A stretch of 64,000 bases of DNA from Tersicoccus sp. Bi-70 (GCF_001968825.1 NZ_MIEU01000014.1:124001-188000), one strand, 5' to 3'; positions 1-8,541 are shown, numbered from the stretch's first letter. The notes: generated by a model not told the origin, from the letters alone. Numbers and translations are program-made.

Positions 1-2
1 AT

Positions 3-1046
3 GGCCTGGTCAAGCACCCCGACCTGCCGGACTGGGACGGGCACACGGCGATGGTCGAGGGCACGAAGCGGGCCGAGGGCGCGGACCCGATCGAGGAGCA
101 CGTGCCCGCGCCCATGTTCGACCAGGAGGGCGTGCACGAGATCTACCGCCACTGGAACGAGGTGCTCGGGGAGTACGACGGCGACCGCATGATGGTCGCC
201 GAGGCCTGGGTCGAGCCCGCGCCCCGGCTGGCCAAGTACGTCCGCCCGGACGAGATGCAGCAGGCCTTCAACTTCGAGTTCCTGATCGAGGGCTGGGACG
301 CGGCCGGGATGGCCCGCGCCGTCGACAGCGTGATGAGCGCGAACGGCGCGGTCGGCGCCCCCACCACGTGGGTGCTGTCCAACCACGACGTGGTGCGGCA
401 CACGAGCCGCTTCGGCCTGGCCGACCCGACCGGTCGTTCCGCCGGCATCGGCGCCGAGGACGAGCAGCCCGACGCCGGGATCGGCCTGCGGCGGGCTCGC
501 GCGGCGACGCTCGCCATGCTGGCGCTGCCCGGATCCGCGTACCTGTATCAGGGCGAGGAGCTCGGGCTGCCGGAGGCCACGCAGTTGCCGGCCGACGTGC
601 GGGAGGACCCGACGTTCGTGCGCAGCGGCGGAGCCGACGTCGGCCGTGACGGCTGCCGGGTGCCGCTGCCGTGGCAGGCCGGGGCTCCGGCCTACGGATT
701 CTCCCCCACCGGCGCCAGCTGGCTGCCGCAACCGGCGTCCTTCGCCGACCACGCCGCCGACGTGCAGGAGGGTGTGCCCGGCTCGACGCTGGAGCTGTAC
801 CGGCAGATGATCGCCCTGCGGCGGGAACTGCGCCTCGGCACCGGGACGATGGCCTGGGCCGACGTGCACGCGCCGGCCGAGGGCATCCTCGCCTTCACCA
901 CCGGGGACATGCTCGTGGTGCTCAACACCTCGGACCGCGCCTTCGAGCTGCCCGCCGGCGCCGAGCTGCTGCTGGGGAGCGTTCCGGACGCGATCGACGG
1001 CGGCGCCCTGGTGCCGGACGCGGCCGTGTGGGTGCGCCTGCCCTGA
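3..1046 (+). CDS. Alpha-glucosidase, GH13 family (C-terminal part, 5' end outside window)
   Basis: This is the last 347 codons of a cytoplasmic GH13 alpha-glucosidase or oligo-1,6-glucosidase, which would release glucose from maltose-type oligosaccharides. The reading frame is open from the left edge, so the start and the front of the barrel are missing. Visible GH13 motifs are the acid/base glutamate in VAEAWV and the transition-state aspartate in SNHDV, followed by YLYQGEELGLPE, which is typical of alpha-glucosidases. The C-terminal beta domain (about the last 80 residues) looks complete. It ends just before a bidirectional terminator facing the Asp23 gene. Exact substrate preference cannot be read from this part. 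Confidence 0.88.
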   Translation, partial: GLVKHPDLPDWDGHTAMVEGTKRAEGADPIEEHVPAPMFDQEGVHEIYRHWNEVLGEYDGDRMMVAEAWVEPAPRLAKYVRPDEMQQAFNFEFLIEGWDAAGMARAVDSVMSANGAVGAPTTWVLSNHDVVRHTSRFGLADPTGRSAGIGAEDEQPDAGIGLRRARAATLAMLALPGSAYLYQGEELGLPEATQLPADVREDPTFVRSGGADVGRDGCRVPLPWQAGAPAYGFSPTGASWLPQPASFADHAADVQEGVPGSTLELYRQMIALRRELRLGTGTMAWADVHAPAEGILAFTTGDMLVVLNTSDRAFELPAGAELLLGSVPDAIDGGALVPDAAVWVRLP

Positions 1047-1066
1047 CCTCGGTCGTCACCGCGCGT

Positions 1067-1092
1067 GGCCGGCACCCTTCCGGGTGCCGGCC
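1067..1092. terminator. Bidirectional terminator between convergent genes
   Basis: A perfect 11-bp stem (GGCCGGCACCC pairing with GGGTGCCGGCC) with a 4-base loop lies 20 bases after the alpha-glucosidase stop and 16 bases after the Asp23 gene stop on the other strand. It has no T-tract, as is usual in high-GC actinobacteria. Confidence 0.75.
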
Positions 1093-1108
1093 ATGCGCGT
1101 CTCGGGGC

Positions 1109-1552
1109 TCAGTCGCCCTCGGGGCGCTCCGCCCGCTCCAGGCGACCGTCCGGCACGTGCACGTCGGCGACCTCGACGTTGACCTCGGTCACCTGCAGGC
1201 CCACGAGCCGCTCGACGTCGTGATGCACCGCGGCGCGGACCCGTTCGGCGGTCTCGCGCAGGTGCTCACCGAACTCGGCGATCAACACGACGTCGACGGC
1301 GATCTGCCGGCTGCCGACCTCGACGCGGACACCGCTGCGGGTGTCGTCGGCGCCCACGGCCTCCCGGATCGCTCCGATCGCCCGCGGCGTCCCGGCTCCG
1401 AGGGCGTGGACGCCGGGCACCCGGCGGGCGGCGAGCGCGGCAACGCGCGCGGCGGCGATGTCGGCGATGTGCGTGGCGCCGGCCATGTCCTCGTCGCGGC
1501 GGTCCCGGTGCGGGACGGCCGGTGCGGTCGCGCGGCTCTCGAGCGAGGTCAC
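1109..1552 (-). CDS. Asp23/Gls24 family envelope stress response protein
   Basis: A 147-residue Asp23/Gls24-family protein. Members of this family are small membrane-associated or cytoplasmic proteins linked to envelope and alkaline stress. The family core is visible from about residue 23 (MAGATHIADIAAARVAALAA) through VRVEVGSRQIAVDVVLIAEFGEHL to VTEVNVEVADVHV. I chose the GTG at 1552 because GGAGGAG lies 5 bases upstream; an ATG further out, at 1633, has no such site. Actinobacterial asp23 genes usually occur in operons with other small genes, but here it stands alone next to tRNA genes. Confidence 0.8.
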   Translation of the reverse strand: MTSLESRATAPAVPHRDRRDEDMAGATHIADIAAARVAALAARRVPGVHALGAGTPRAIGAIREAVGADDTRSGVRVEVGSRQIAVDVVLIAEFGEHLRETAERVRAAVHHDVERLVGLQVTEVNVEVADVHVPDGRLERAERPEGD

Positions 1553-1856
1553 GAATGCTCCTCCGGGTCGGTGCGGATGACGGCTCGCCCCAGCGTATCG
1601 ATCAGGCGGTGCAGACGGGCCCAACGCCCGCACCGTCGTCGCTCCCGTCAGTCGGCCGCCGGGGTGCGCAGGCCCGCGAGCAGCAACAGCACCATGCGCA
1701 CCTCCCTACCGGAACCCGGACCCGTCGGCCCGGTGCCGTGGCATGGAGTCGCGACCGCCCCGAGGAACTCAGCCACGTCGACCCGGTGGAAGACCAGCCC
1801 GCTGCTGCACCTGGGCGGGCCGCCACCCCCGCCGTGCGATCGGGCCGGGGACGACA
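1553..1856. other. Intergenic stretch with no gene seen
   Basis: About 300 bases between the Asp23 start and the tRNA terminator. Open frames cross it on both strands, but none has a ribosome site, codon pattern or recognisable product. It probably holds the Asp23 promoter. Confidence 0.4.
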
Positions 1857-1884
1857 GAAGCCCCCAGAGATTCCGGGGGCTTCT
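1857..1884 (-). terminator. Terminator of the tRNA cluster
   Basis: Stem GAAGCCCCC/GGGGGCTTC with a short loop, starting 5 bases after the CCA end of tRNA-Phe on the minus strand. It closes the Glu-Asp-Phe transcript. Confidence 0.8.
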
Positions 1885-1888
1885 TCGA

Positions 1889-1964
1889 TGGTGGCTCCGA
1901 CCGGCGTCGATCCGGTGACCTTTCGATTTTCAGTCGAACGCTCTACCAACTGAGCTACAGAGCC
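1889..1964 (-). tRNA. tRNA-Phe (GAA)
   Basis: On the minus strand the acceptor GGCTCTG pairs with CGGAGCC. The D arm reads AGCTCAGTTGGTAGAGC, the anticodon stem-loop is TTCGA-CTGAAAA-TCGAA with anticodon GAA, and the T arm contains CGGATCGACGCCG. The discriminator A is followed by an encoded CCA. It is last in a Glu-Asp-Phe cluster. Confidence 0.96.
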
Positions 1965-2047
1965 CGGCACCGCTCCGGCGAACCGAGGGCGATATGCCGC
2001 GACGACCCCGAACGAACGATTCTCATCGTTGACCGGAGCCGCCTGAG

Positions 2048-2121
2048 CGACCCTGACGGGACTTGAACCCGCGACCTCCGCCGTGACAGGGCGGCGCGCT
2101 AACCAACTGCGCTACAGGGCC
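2048..2121 (-). tRNA. tRNA-Asp (GTC)
   Basis: On the minus strand the acceptor GGCCCTG pairs with CAGGGTC. The anticodon stem-loop is CCGCC-CTGTCAC-GGCGG with anticodon GTC, the T arm is GCGGGTTCAAGTCCCGT, and the discriminator is G, as expected for Asp. Unlike its two neighbours, it has no encoded CCA. Confidence 0.96.
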
Positions 2122-2191
2122 TTGGTGTACCCACCGAGGCAGAACCATCATCCTACCCCAGCGAGTGAGTCCGGAGATCCGCAGACCTCCG

Positions 2192-2267
<76 letters not shown>

Positions 2268-2404
2268 CCGGGCACGTCACGGATCCTGCGCGAGGAAAGA
2301 CTCCCCGTCGGCGAGGCATCCCGTTGTGGACCTCCATCAGCATAGGGGACGGTACCGGTTCCGCCAAAACGGCAGGTCCCGGTGCCGACGGAGACAATGG
2401 CAGG

Positions 2405-2752
2405 GTGGTGGACCTGTCCGAGGACGATTTCGACCTGGCGGTGCGGGTGGCCCTGCGGGCGATCCCGGAGGACCTGCGCGACGCGATGTCCAACGTCGCC
2501 GTCTTCGTGGCCGAGGAGCCCGAGGAACCGGGCCTGCTCGGGCTCTACGAGGGCACGCCCCTGACCGAGCGGGACAGCTGGTGGGACGCCGGGTCACTGC
2601 CCGATCGCATCACCATCTACCGTGGCCCCATCCTGGCGATGGCCGCGACGCCGGACGACGTGGTCGACGAGATCCGCACCACCGTGGTGCACGAGGTCGC
2701 GCATCATTTCGGCATCGACGACGATCGCCTGGACGAGCTCGGCTGGGGCTGA
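2405..2752 (+). CDS. Small zincin-like metallopeptidase family protein
   Basis: A 115-residue cytoplasmic protein of the minimal zincin family common in actinobacteria (the metallopeptidase family formerly DUF1025). It carries HEVAHHFGID with the HExxH zinc motif at about residues 96-100 and the downstream acidic residues DDDRLDELGWG. The natural substrate is unknown. The GTG at 2405 gives the usual family length and N-terminus (VVDLSEDDFDLAV). An ATG at 2324 would add 27 low-complexity residues and has no better ribosome site. It is divergent from the tRNA cluster. Confidence 0.8.
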   Translation: MVDLSEDDFDLAVRVALRAIPEDLRDAMSNVAVFVAEEPEEPGLLGLYEGTPLTERDSWWDAGSLPDRITIYRGPILAMAATPDDVVDEIRTTVVHEVAHHFGIDDDRLDELGWG

Positions 2753-2843
2753 CCCCTCCCACCCTGACGCGATTCCACGACACGCCGTGTGACGTGCGCG
2801 CCGAATGACACGGATGTTGTTTATGTTATTGGTGGGAAAACTG

Positions 2844-2873
2844 TTGCCAAAGTGATAACTGCGTTTCTATTGT
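2844..2873 (+). promoter_or_regulatory. Candidate promoter of the NlpC/P60 gene
   Basis: A -35-like TTGCCA and a -10-like TATTGT are separated by 18 bases. They sit in a conspicuously AT-rich island (about 2815-2880) in otherwise very GC-rich DNA. A start just downstream would give a leader of about 120 bases before the ATG at 3002. Confidence 0.45.
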
Positions 2874-3001
2874 CAGTCCTGGTGTCAGCTTCCAGGACGT
2901 TCCCCGGCGCGCGGTCGAGTCTCTCGACCCGATGAGCCGGGCCCGTGCACACGGGGCGTCGGCGGGCCGGCACCGTCGATGTCACCGGCACCGAGGAACC
3001 C

Positions 3002-4657
3002 ATGATCCTGGCAGCATCCCGACCCACCGTCGCCCTGACGCGCGCCGTCGCCGGTGTCTGCGTCGGCCTCCTGCTGGTCACCGCCGGCATGGCGCCGGCC
3101 ACCGCCGAGGAGACGCCGCGGCTCCCCGCCTCCCCCACAGCTGACGCGAACGGCGCCCTGCCGACCGCCGACGACATCGCGCGGGCGAAGGGGAACGAGG
3201 CCGCCACCGCGGCCGAGGTGCGCCGGATCGAGGTGCGGCTGGACGTCGCGCAGGCGGACGCCGCCCGCGCCATGGTCACGGCACTGCAGGCCGCGGACCA
3301 GTACACGACAGCACTGCAGGTCAGTCAGGAGCGTCAGCGGGCCGCGGATGCCGCCACCGCCGCCGCGGATGCGGCCGACGTCTCGCTCCGGTCCGCCCGC
3401 GACGACGCCGGACGCCTCGCGAGCACGATGTACCGCACCGCGGGCATCAGCCCCGCCGCCGCGGGGCTGTTCTCCGGCCGTGGCTCCGAAGCCGACCTGG
3501 AGCGCGCCGCGACCGCCGCGGTGCTGGCCGAACGCCGCACCCGCACCATCGAGACCGCCACGCGTGCCGCTCGGTCGGCCTCGTCGCTGCGTGCCGGCGC
3601 GGACGAGGCCCGTCGCGCCGCCTCCGATGCCGCGTCCGCTGCCGACGCGGCCCGGACCGGCGCGGCTTCGGCAGCCTCGTCGCAGCAGGCGCAGGCGGCC
3701 GACCAGGCCCGGGACCGCACCGTCATGATCGGCCAGCTGGCCCAGCTGCGGAACACGACGGTCGCCCTGGAACGGACCCGGGTGGCCGGGCTCGAGCGCG
3801 CACGTCAGCAGGCCGCCCTCGCGGTGGCCGTCGCCGCCTCGCGCGCCCAGGCCGCACCGGCGCGTCCGGCCTCGGTCGCCGCGCCGACGGCGCCGGCCAC
3901 CCCGGCACCCGCGGTCACCTCGGCACCGCAGTCCCCCGCGTCACCGGCTCCCGCACCAGCCCCGGCACCGTCGACGGCGGCCCCGGCCCCCGTGGCGACC
4001 GCCACCGCGGTCACTCCCTCGGCCGCGCCGACGGTTCCCGCCGTGCGCCCGGCGGCCGTGACACCGGCCCGTCCGCGACCGGTCATCCCCCCTGCTCCCC
4101 GACCGGTCGCCCCAGCCCCCGCACCGTCGCCCGTCGCGCCGGCGCCGGCTCCGGTGGCCACCCCGGCACCGGCGCCCGCTCCGGCCCCGGCACCCGAGCC
4201 CGCCCCGGCACCCGCACCTGCGCCGGCACCTGATCCCGCACCCGCCCCGGTGCCTGCCCCGGCGCCGGCGCCGGCACCCGGGGCGTCCTCGGACGCGATC
4301 CGCATCATGGTCGCGTACGCGCTCTCCAAGGTCGGCGGCACCTACGTCTGGGGCGGCAACGGACCGGTCGGCTTCGACTGCTCCGGGCTGGTGCAGCAGG
4401 CTTTCCGGGCCGCCGGCATCGACGTACCGCGTGGCGGCACCGACCAGTTCTGGGCCGCGCCCACCCGCGTCCCACTCGCCCAGGCCCGCTACGGCGACCT
4501 GCTGGTGTTCGGCGACGGTCCCGGTTTCTACCACATCGCGATCTACCTGGGGAACAACAAGGTGGTCCACGCGCTCAACCCGACCCAGGGCATCATGGTC
4601 AACGACCTGAGCGAGCTGGTCGGCATGGTTCCCTACGGGTACGCCGCCCGCTACTGA
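3002..4657 (+). CDS. Secreted NlpC/P60 peptidoglycan endopeptidase with coiled coil and Ala/Pro linker
   Basis: A 551-residue exported cell-wall hydrolase predicted to cut peptide stems of peptidoglycan, like the actinobacterial RipA-type enzymes that split daughter cells. In order, it has a signal peptide (about 1-36, ending TAEE), an Ala-rich coiled coil (about 55-265), a Pro/Ala linker (about 280-430, many AP repeats) and a C-terminal NlpC/P60 domain (about 435-551). The catalytic triad is visible: Cys460 in FDCSGL, His511 in YHIAIYLG and His523 in VVHALN. The ATG at 3002 follows GAGGA at suitable spacing. A longer open frame from 2945 would put extra residues before the signal peptide and was not chosen. 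The gene is monocistronic. Confidence 0.92.
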   Translation: MILAASRPTVALTRAVAGVCVGLLLVTAGMAPATAEETPRLPASPTADANGALPTADDIARAKGNEAATAAEVRRIEVRLDVAQADAARAMVTALQAADQYTTALQVSQERQRAADAATAAADAADVSLRSARDDAGRLASTMYRTAGISPAAAGLFSGRGSEADLERAATAAVLAERRTRTIETATRAARSASSLRAGADEARRAASDAASAADAARTGAASAASSQQAQAADQARDRTVMIGQLAQLRNTTVALERTRVAGLERARQQAALAVAVAASRAQAAPARPASVAAPTAPATPAPAVTSAPQSPASPAPAPAPAPSTAAPAPVATATAVTPSAAPTVPAVRPAAVTPARPRPVIPPAPRPVAPAPAPSPVAPAPAPVATPAPAPAPAPAPEPAPAPAPAPAPDPAPAPVPAPAPAPAPGASSDAIRIMVAYALSKVGGTYVWGGNGPVGFDCSGLVQQAFRAAGIDVPRGGTDQFWAAPTRVPLAQARYGDLLVFGDGPGFYHIAIYLGNNKVVHALNPTQGIMVNDLSELVGMVPYGYAARY

Positions 4658-4681
4658 TTCCTCACCGGGTCTTCCCCGGTA

Positions 4682-4717
4682 CTGAACAAGCGTTTAGCAT
4701 GCTGAACATGCGTTCAG
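4682..4717 (+). promoter_or_regulatory. Twin TetR-type operator overlapping the start codon
   Basis: Two tandem inverted repeats, CTGAAC-AAGC-GTTTAG (4682-4697, one mismatch) and CTGAAC-ATGC-GTTCAG (4702-4717, perfect), are 20 bases apart centre to centre. They cover both possible start codons of the TetR gene. This is what an autoregulatory site would look like. Confidence 0.7.
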
Positions 4718-5388
4718 TAGGGGGTTCGACCGCTTCCGGCGAGGACGACCTCACCACCCGGGCACGGATCCGCGATGCGGCCGTCGCCCGGTTCGCCCAT
4801 GACGGCTTCCACCCCACCACGGTGCGGGCGATCGCCGCAGACGCCGGCGTGAGCCCGGCCCTGCTGATCCACCACTTCGGCAGCAAGGACGGGCTGCGGC
4901 GGGCCTGCGACGAGCACGTCCTCGCCTGGTTCGTCGGCCGGGCCCGCGAGGAAGCCAGCGAGGAGGGCATGCGGCGGGTGATCCGCTCGTTCCTCTCCGA
5001 CCCGGACGCGGAGCGGGTGCCCATGGACTACATGGCCCGCGCGGTGACCGAGGGAACGGAGACCGGGACGCGGTTCGTCGCGACGATGATCGCCGAGACC
5101 GAGCGGTACGTGGTGCACGGCGTCGCCGACGGCACCCTGCGCCCGATGAGCGACCCGCGCGCGACCGCGGTCGTGATGGCCATGGGCAGCCTCGCCATGC
5201 TGCTGCTGCCGGACCAGCTCGCCGTGGCCCTCGGTGAGCAGTCCTTCGGCCCTGCCGCGCTGCGGCGTCTCTCCGGTCCCCTGCTCCAGCTCTACACCGA
5301 GGGTTTCTACACCGACGACTCGATCCGCCGGATCACCGAGGAGTCCCTCGCGACGGCGGACACCGGGAGGACGGAGGTCGGGCCGTGA
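4699..5388 (+). CDS. TetR/AcrR family transcriptional regulator
   Basis: A 229-residue TetR-family repressor. The N-terminal helix-turn-helix is visible at about residues 20-66 (TTRARIRDAAVARFAHDGF, then VRAIAADAGVSPALLIHHF), followed by a helical ligand-binding domain of usual length. It overlaps the ABC ATPase gene by GTGA, so the operon is tetR, ATPase, permease, and the repressor very probably controls this exporter and itself through the twin palindrome over its start. The ATGs at 4699 and 4708 both lack a Shine-Dalgarno site, which suggests a leaderless or very short leader. The ligand is unknown. Confidence 0.9.
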   Translation: MLNMRSVGGSTASGEDDLTTRARIRDAAVARFAHDGFHPTTVRAIAADAGVSPALLIHHFGSKDGLRRACDEHVLAWFVGRAREEASEEGMRRVIRSFLSDPDAERVPMDYMARAVTEGTETGTRFVATMIAETERYVVHGVADGTLRPMSDPRATAVVMAMGSLAMLLLPDQLAVALGEQSFGPAALRRLSGPLLQLYTEGFYTDDSIRRITEESLATADTGRTEVGP

Positions 5389-6479
5389 GCGGACGTCACA
5401 CGGCGGATGCCGCGGCGGCTGACGGGATGATGCCCGACGGCGGGCTCGCGACCTCGGCTGCCGCCACCCTTCGCCGGCCGCTGCCGATCGAACCCGCCAC
5501 CGGGCCGAACGCCGTCGAGGTCGTCGGCCTCACCAAGCGGTTCGGCCGGCACGAGGCGCTGCGCCAGGTGGACTTCGCGGTCCCGGCGGGCAGCGTGTAC
5601 GGGTTGATCGGCCCGAACGGTGCGGGTAAGACGACGACGATGCGGATCCTCCTGGACATCATCCGGCCCACCTCGGGCCGGACCACGCTCGCGGGCACGG
5701 ACAGTCGCACCGGCGGACCCGCGCTGCGCCGCCGCGTCGGCTATCTGCCCGGCGAGCTGATCCTCCAGGGGCGGATCAGCGGCCGCCGCCTGCTCGCCCA
5801 CTGGGCCGCCATCTCCGGCCCGGTGCCGCACGGCCGGGTGGAGGACCTGGCCGACCGGCTCCGCCTCGACCTGGACCGGCCCGTCCGCACGCTGTCGAAG
5901 GGCAACAAGCAGAAGCTCGGCCTGATCCAGGCGTTCATGCACGACCCCGAGGTGCTCGTCCTCGACGAGCCGACCAGTGGGCTGGACCCGCTGATCCAGC
6001 AGGAGTTCCTCGCCCTGGTGCGGCAGGCCCGCGACGACGGCCGTACCGTGCTGCTCTCCTCCCACGTGATCAGCGAGATCCAGGAGGCGGCCGACGCCGT
6101 GGTGATCCTGCGCGACGGGGCCGTGGTGGAGGTGGCCGGCGTCGAGGACCTGCGCCGCTCCGCCGTCCGCCGCGTGCGGCTGCAGGTGGACGCCGGGGCC
6201 TCACCGGGCGCCGCCCTGGACACCGCCCTCGCGACGGCCGTGGACGCTGCCGGCCTGACCGCGGTCCGCGTACAGGCGCACGACGGCGTCGTGGACGTGC
6301 ACGCGGAGGCCGGCGGTTCCGTCCAGGCCCTGCTGCGGGCGATCGCCGGGCTGCCGGTGACCGACCTGGTGCTGGAGGAGCCCGACCTGCAGGACGCGGT
6401 CCTGCGCCTGTACGGGCCCGAGCCGGTGGCGGAGGGGTCCACCACCGCGATCACCGGCGCGACGGAGGCGGCACGATGA
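5385..6479 (+). CDS. ABC transporter ATP-binding protein (drug/antibiotic exporter type)
   Basis: A 364-residue ATPase of an ABC-2 type exporter. It carries Walker A GPNGAGKTTT at about residue 75, the Q-loop region, signature LSKGNKQKLGLIQA, Walker B VLVLDEPTSGLDP and the switch histidine in LLSSHVISE. A C-terminal extension of about 110 residues follows, as in CcmA/DrrA-like daunorubicin-type ATPases. It starts with a GTG overlapping the TetR stop and itself overlaps the permease start (ATGA), so the three genes are translationally coupled. It works with the single downstream permease, probably as a dimer. The substrate cannot be inferred. Confidence 0.93.
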   Translation: MSGRHTADAAAADGMMPDGGLATSAAATLRRPLPIEPATGPNAVEVVGLTKRFGRHEALRQVDFAVPAGSVYGLIGPNGAGKTTTMRILLDIIRPTSGRTTLAGTDSRTGGPALRRRVGYLPGELILQGRISGRRLLAHWAAISGPVPHGRVEDLADRLRLDLDRPVRTLSKGNKQKLGLIQAFMHDPEVLVLDEPTSGLDPLIQQEFLALVRQARDDGRTVLLSSHVISEIQEAADAVVILRDGAVVEVAGVEDLRRSAVRRVRLQVDAGASPGAALDTALATAVDAAGLTAVRVQAHDGVVDVHAEAGGSVQALLRAIAGLPVTDLVLEEPDLQDAVLRLYGPEPVAEGSTTAITGATEAAR

Positions 6480-7330
6480 GTGCGACCGTGCGGAGCGCCG
6501 GCCGGCCGGAATCCGCGGACCGCCACGGCGGGCGTGCGGTGGTGCCGCTCTTCGTGGTCGCCCTGGAGAGCAGCTGGCGGTCGCTCGTGGGCTGGTGCGT
6601 CGGGCTCACCGCCGCGCTGTGCCTGTACCTGCCGCTCTTCCCGTCGATCGGCGGCAGCCAGCAGATGCAGCAGCTGATCGCCGCGCTGCCGCGCGAGCTG
6701 GTCCGCACCCTGAACTACGACCAGATCGGCACCGGCACCGGCTACACCCAGTCCACCTTCTTCGGGCTGATGGGCTTCGTGCTCACGACGATCGCGGTCA
6801 TCGGCTGGGGTGCCGCCGCGGTGGGCGGTGACGAGGAGTCGGGCCAGCTCGAGCTCACGCTCGCCCACGGCGTCACGCGCACCCAGGTGGTGCTCGAACG
6901 CTTCGCGGCCCTGGCGGTGCGGGTCGCCGTGATGGTGGTCGTGGTGTTCGTCGTCGTCCTCGTCCTGAACGGGCCCTCACAGCTCGGGCTGGACGCCGGT
7001 CATCTCGCCGGGACGTGCCTGCAGTTCGGCCTGCTCGCCCTGCTGACCGGCACGGTGGCCCTGGCTGCCGGAGCGGTGACGGGACGGCGCGTGGCCGGCG
7101 TCGGCGCCGGGACCGCCGTCGCCGTCCTCGGCTACGTGTTCAACGCCCTGGGCAACCAGTCCGCGGACCTGCAGTGGCTCCACGCCTTCTCTCCGTACCA
7201 CGCGGTGTTCGGGACGGATCCGGTGGCCCACGGCGCCGACGGCGGTGTGGTGCTCGCGTTCGCCGTGGCGATCGCGGCGCTCGTCGCCGTCGCCGTCGCG
7301 CTGTTCAGCCGCCGCGACGTCGGGCGGTAG
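6476..7330 (+). CDS. ABC-2 type transporter permease
   Basis: A 284-residue membrane protein with about six hydrophobic segments (first at about residues 38-58, last at about 255-276). It is the membrane half of the exporter encoded with the upstream ATPase. The sequence around GDEESGQLELTLAHGVTR, after the second segment, is typical of ABC-2 permeases of this class. An N-terminal tail of about 25 residues precedes the first helix. A weak hairpin (GACGCC/GGCGTC) follows the stop. It is convergent with the universal stress gene. Confidence 0.85.
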   Translation: MSATVRSAGRPESADRHGGRAVVPLFVVALESSWRSLVGWCVGLTAALCLYLPLFPSIGGSQQMQQLIAALPRELVRTLNYDQIGTGTGYTQSTFFGLMGFVLTTIAVIGWGAAAVGGDEESGQLELTLAHGVTRTQVVLERFAALAVRVAVMVVVVFVVVLVLNGPSQLGLDAGHLAGTCLQFGLLALLTGTVALAAGAVTGRRVAGVGAGTAVAVLGYVFNALGNQSADLQWLHAFSPYHAVFGTDPVAHGADGGVVLAFAVAIAALVAVAVALFSRRDVGR

Positions 7331-7373
7331 GTGCCGGAAGACGCCTCCTGGACGGCCGGCGGCGTCCGTGCCG

Positions 7374-8360
7374 TCAGGCTGTCTGGCCCTCCGCCATCGG
7401 ACCGAACGACGAGCGGTCGGCCAGGCGCGGGTCGTCCCGGTCCGGCACGACCATCACCGGGCCCCGGGCGTGCGCCTGCACCCCGCGGCTGGTCGAGCCG
7501 AGCAGCATGCCGGCGAAGCCCCCGCGGCCGCGGGTGCCGAGGACCACGAGCCGTGCGGACGCGGACGCCTCGACGACGACGTCCACCGGGACGCCGTCGA
7601 TGATGTCGTAGGTGATGTCCAGGTCGGGGAAGTGGTGCTGCAGCCAGCGGGTGCCGGCCACCATCTGCTCGTCGATGTCGTGCCGCATGCCGTCCCGGTC
7701 CAGGGGGGCGGGCACCCACGCCATCGAGGCGGTGATCGGCGGCAGCGCGCACAGCAGGCGCAGCGGCAGGCCGGCCCGTCGCGCTTCCTCGGCCGCGGCG
7801 ATCACGGCCATCCGGGCGTGCTCGGAGCCGTCGACGGCGGAGACGATGACGTCCTCGACCCGGTCGGCCCGCTTGGCCGCGGGCGGGACGGTGACGATCG
7901 GGCAGTGGGCGTGCGCGGGCAAGGCGCCGCTGACGGAGCCGAGCAGCCGGCCCACGAAGCCGCCGCGCCCGCGGGAGCCCACCACGACCACCTGTGCCCG
8001 TTCGGACCATCCGAGCAGCACCCCGGCGGCGTCGCCGGACTCGACCGACGTCTGCAGGGCGAGTCCTTCGGTGTCGACACCCTGCACGGCCGCGTCGACC
8101 ACCGCCTGCGCGCCGTCGCGGATGATGCTGTCGTCGATCGTGGCGTAGCCGCCGTCCATCCCGGACGCGGCGAAGATCGGCACGCTGTAGGCGGTCAGGG
8201 CGACGAGCGGCGCCCGCCGGCTGCGGGCCTCCGCGATCGCCCACCGGAGGGCGGCGAGGCTGTGGTCGGAACCGTCGACGCCGACCACCACGGGCAGCGG
8301 ATCGGACGGACTCGATCCGGTCGTGGGATCGGGGGTTCCGGTTCGGGGCTGGTCGGTCAT
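7374..8360 (-). CDS. Universal stress protein with two Usp domains
   Basis: A 328-residue tandem UspA protein. Domain 1 (about 25-175) starts VVVGVDGSDHSLAAL and ends with the nucleotide motif GSRGRGGFVGRLLGSVS. Domain 2 (about 185-315) starts DVIVSAVDGSEHARM and ends GTRGRGGFAGMLLGSTS. Both keep the G-2x-G-9x-G-S/T ATP-binding pattern, so both domains should bind ATP. Tandem Usp proteins are common in actinobacteria under hypoxia or stationary phase. The ATG at 8360 is preceded by GAGGA; an open frame reaches 8459 but has no ribosome site there. Confidence 0.9.
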   Translation of the reverse strand: MTDQPRTGTPDPTTGSSPSDPLPVVVGVDGSDHSLAALRWAIAEARSRRAPLVALTAYSVPIFAASGMDGGYATIDDSIIRDGAQAVVDAAVQGVDTEGLALQTSVESGDAAGVLLGWSERAQVVVVGSRGRGGFVGRLLGSVSGALPAHAHCPIVTVPPAAKRADRVEDVIVSAVDGSEHARMAVIAAAEEARRAGLPLRLLCALPPITASMAWVPAPLDRDGMRHDIDEQMVAGTRWLQHHFPDLDITYDIIDGVPVDVVVEASASARLVVLGTRGRGGFAGMLLGSTSRGVQAHARGPVMVVPDRDDPRLADRSSFGPMAEGQTA

Positions 8361-8477
8361 GGCATCCTCGCTCTCGGCTGTCGATCGACGGTGGTTGCAG
8401 CGGTGGTGTTCGTGGTCCGAGGGTACCGCTGCAAGCATCACCGCTGAGGTGTTCGTCACGGCGGGTGCCCGAGACCG

Positions 8478-8505
8478 TTCACGGGCGTGATCGAACGGTT
8501 ACGAT
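8478..8505 (+). promoter_or_regulatory. Possible promoter of the NCS2 permease gene
   Basis: TTCACG and TACGAT are separated by 16 bases, about 36 bases before the permease ATG, within the 181-bp divergent region shared with the universal stress gene. This is weak evidence by eye only. Confidence 0.25.
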
Positions 8506-8541
8506 TCATGGTGCACTCGGCACGGGCGGAGGACTTCATCC

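Noticed and set aside
2880-3001. Possible c-di-AMP (ydaO-type) riboswitch before the NlpC/P60 gene
   Set aside because: Genes of this kind often carry one, but I could not find the conserved GGGGGACC-type and GGGUGAA-type blocks in this leader.
3805-4341. Gly/Ala-rich PE_PGRS-like frame on the minus strand
   Set aside because: It is the complement of the Pro/Ala linker repeats of the NlpC/P60 gene and has no start signals.
4658-4681. Short ACCGGG/CCCGGT hairpin after the NlpC/P60 gene as terminator
   Set aside because: The stem is only six pairs and partly overlaps the TetR operator region; too weak to call.
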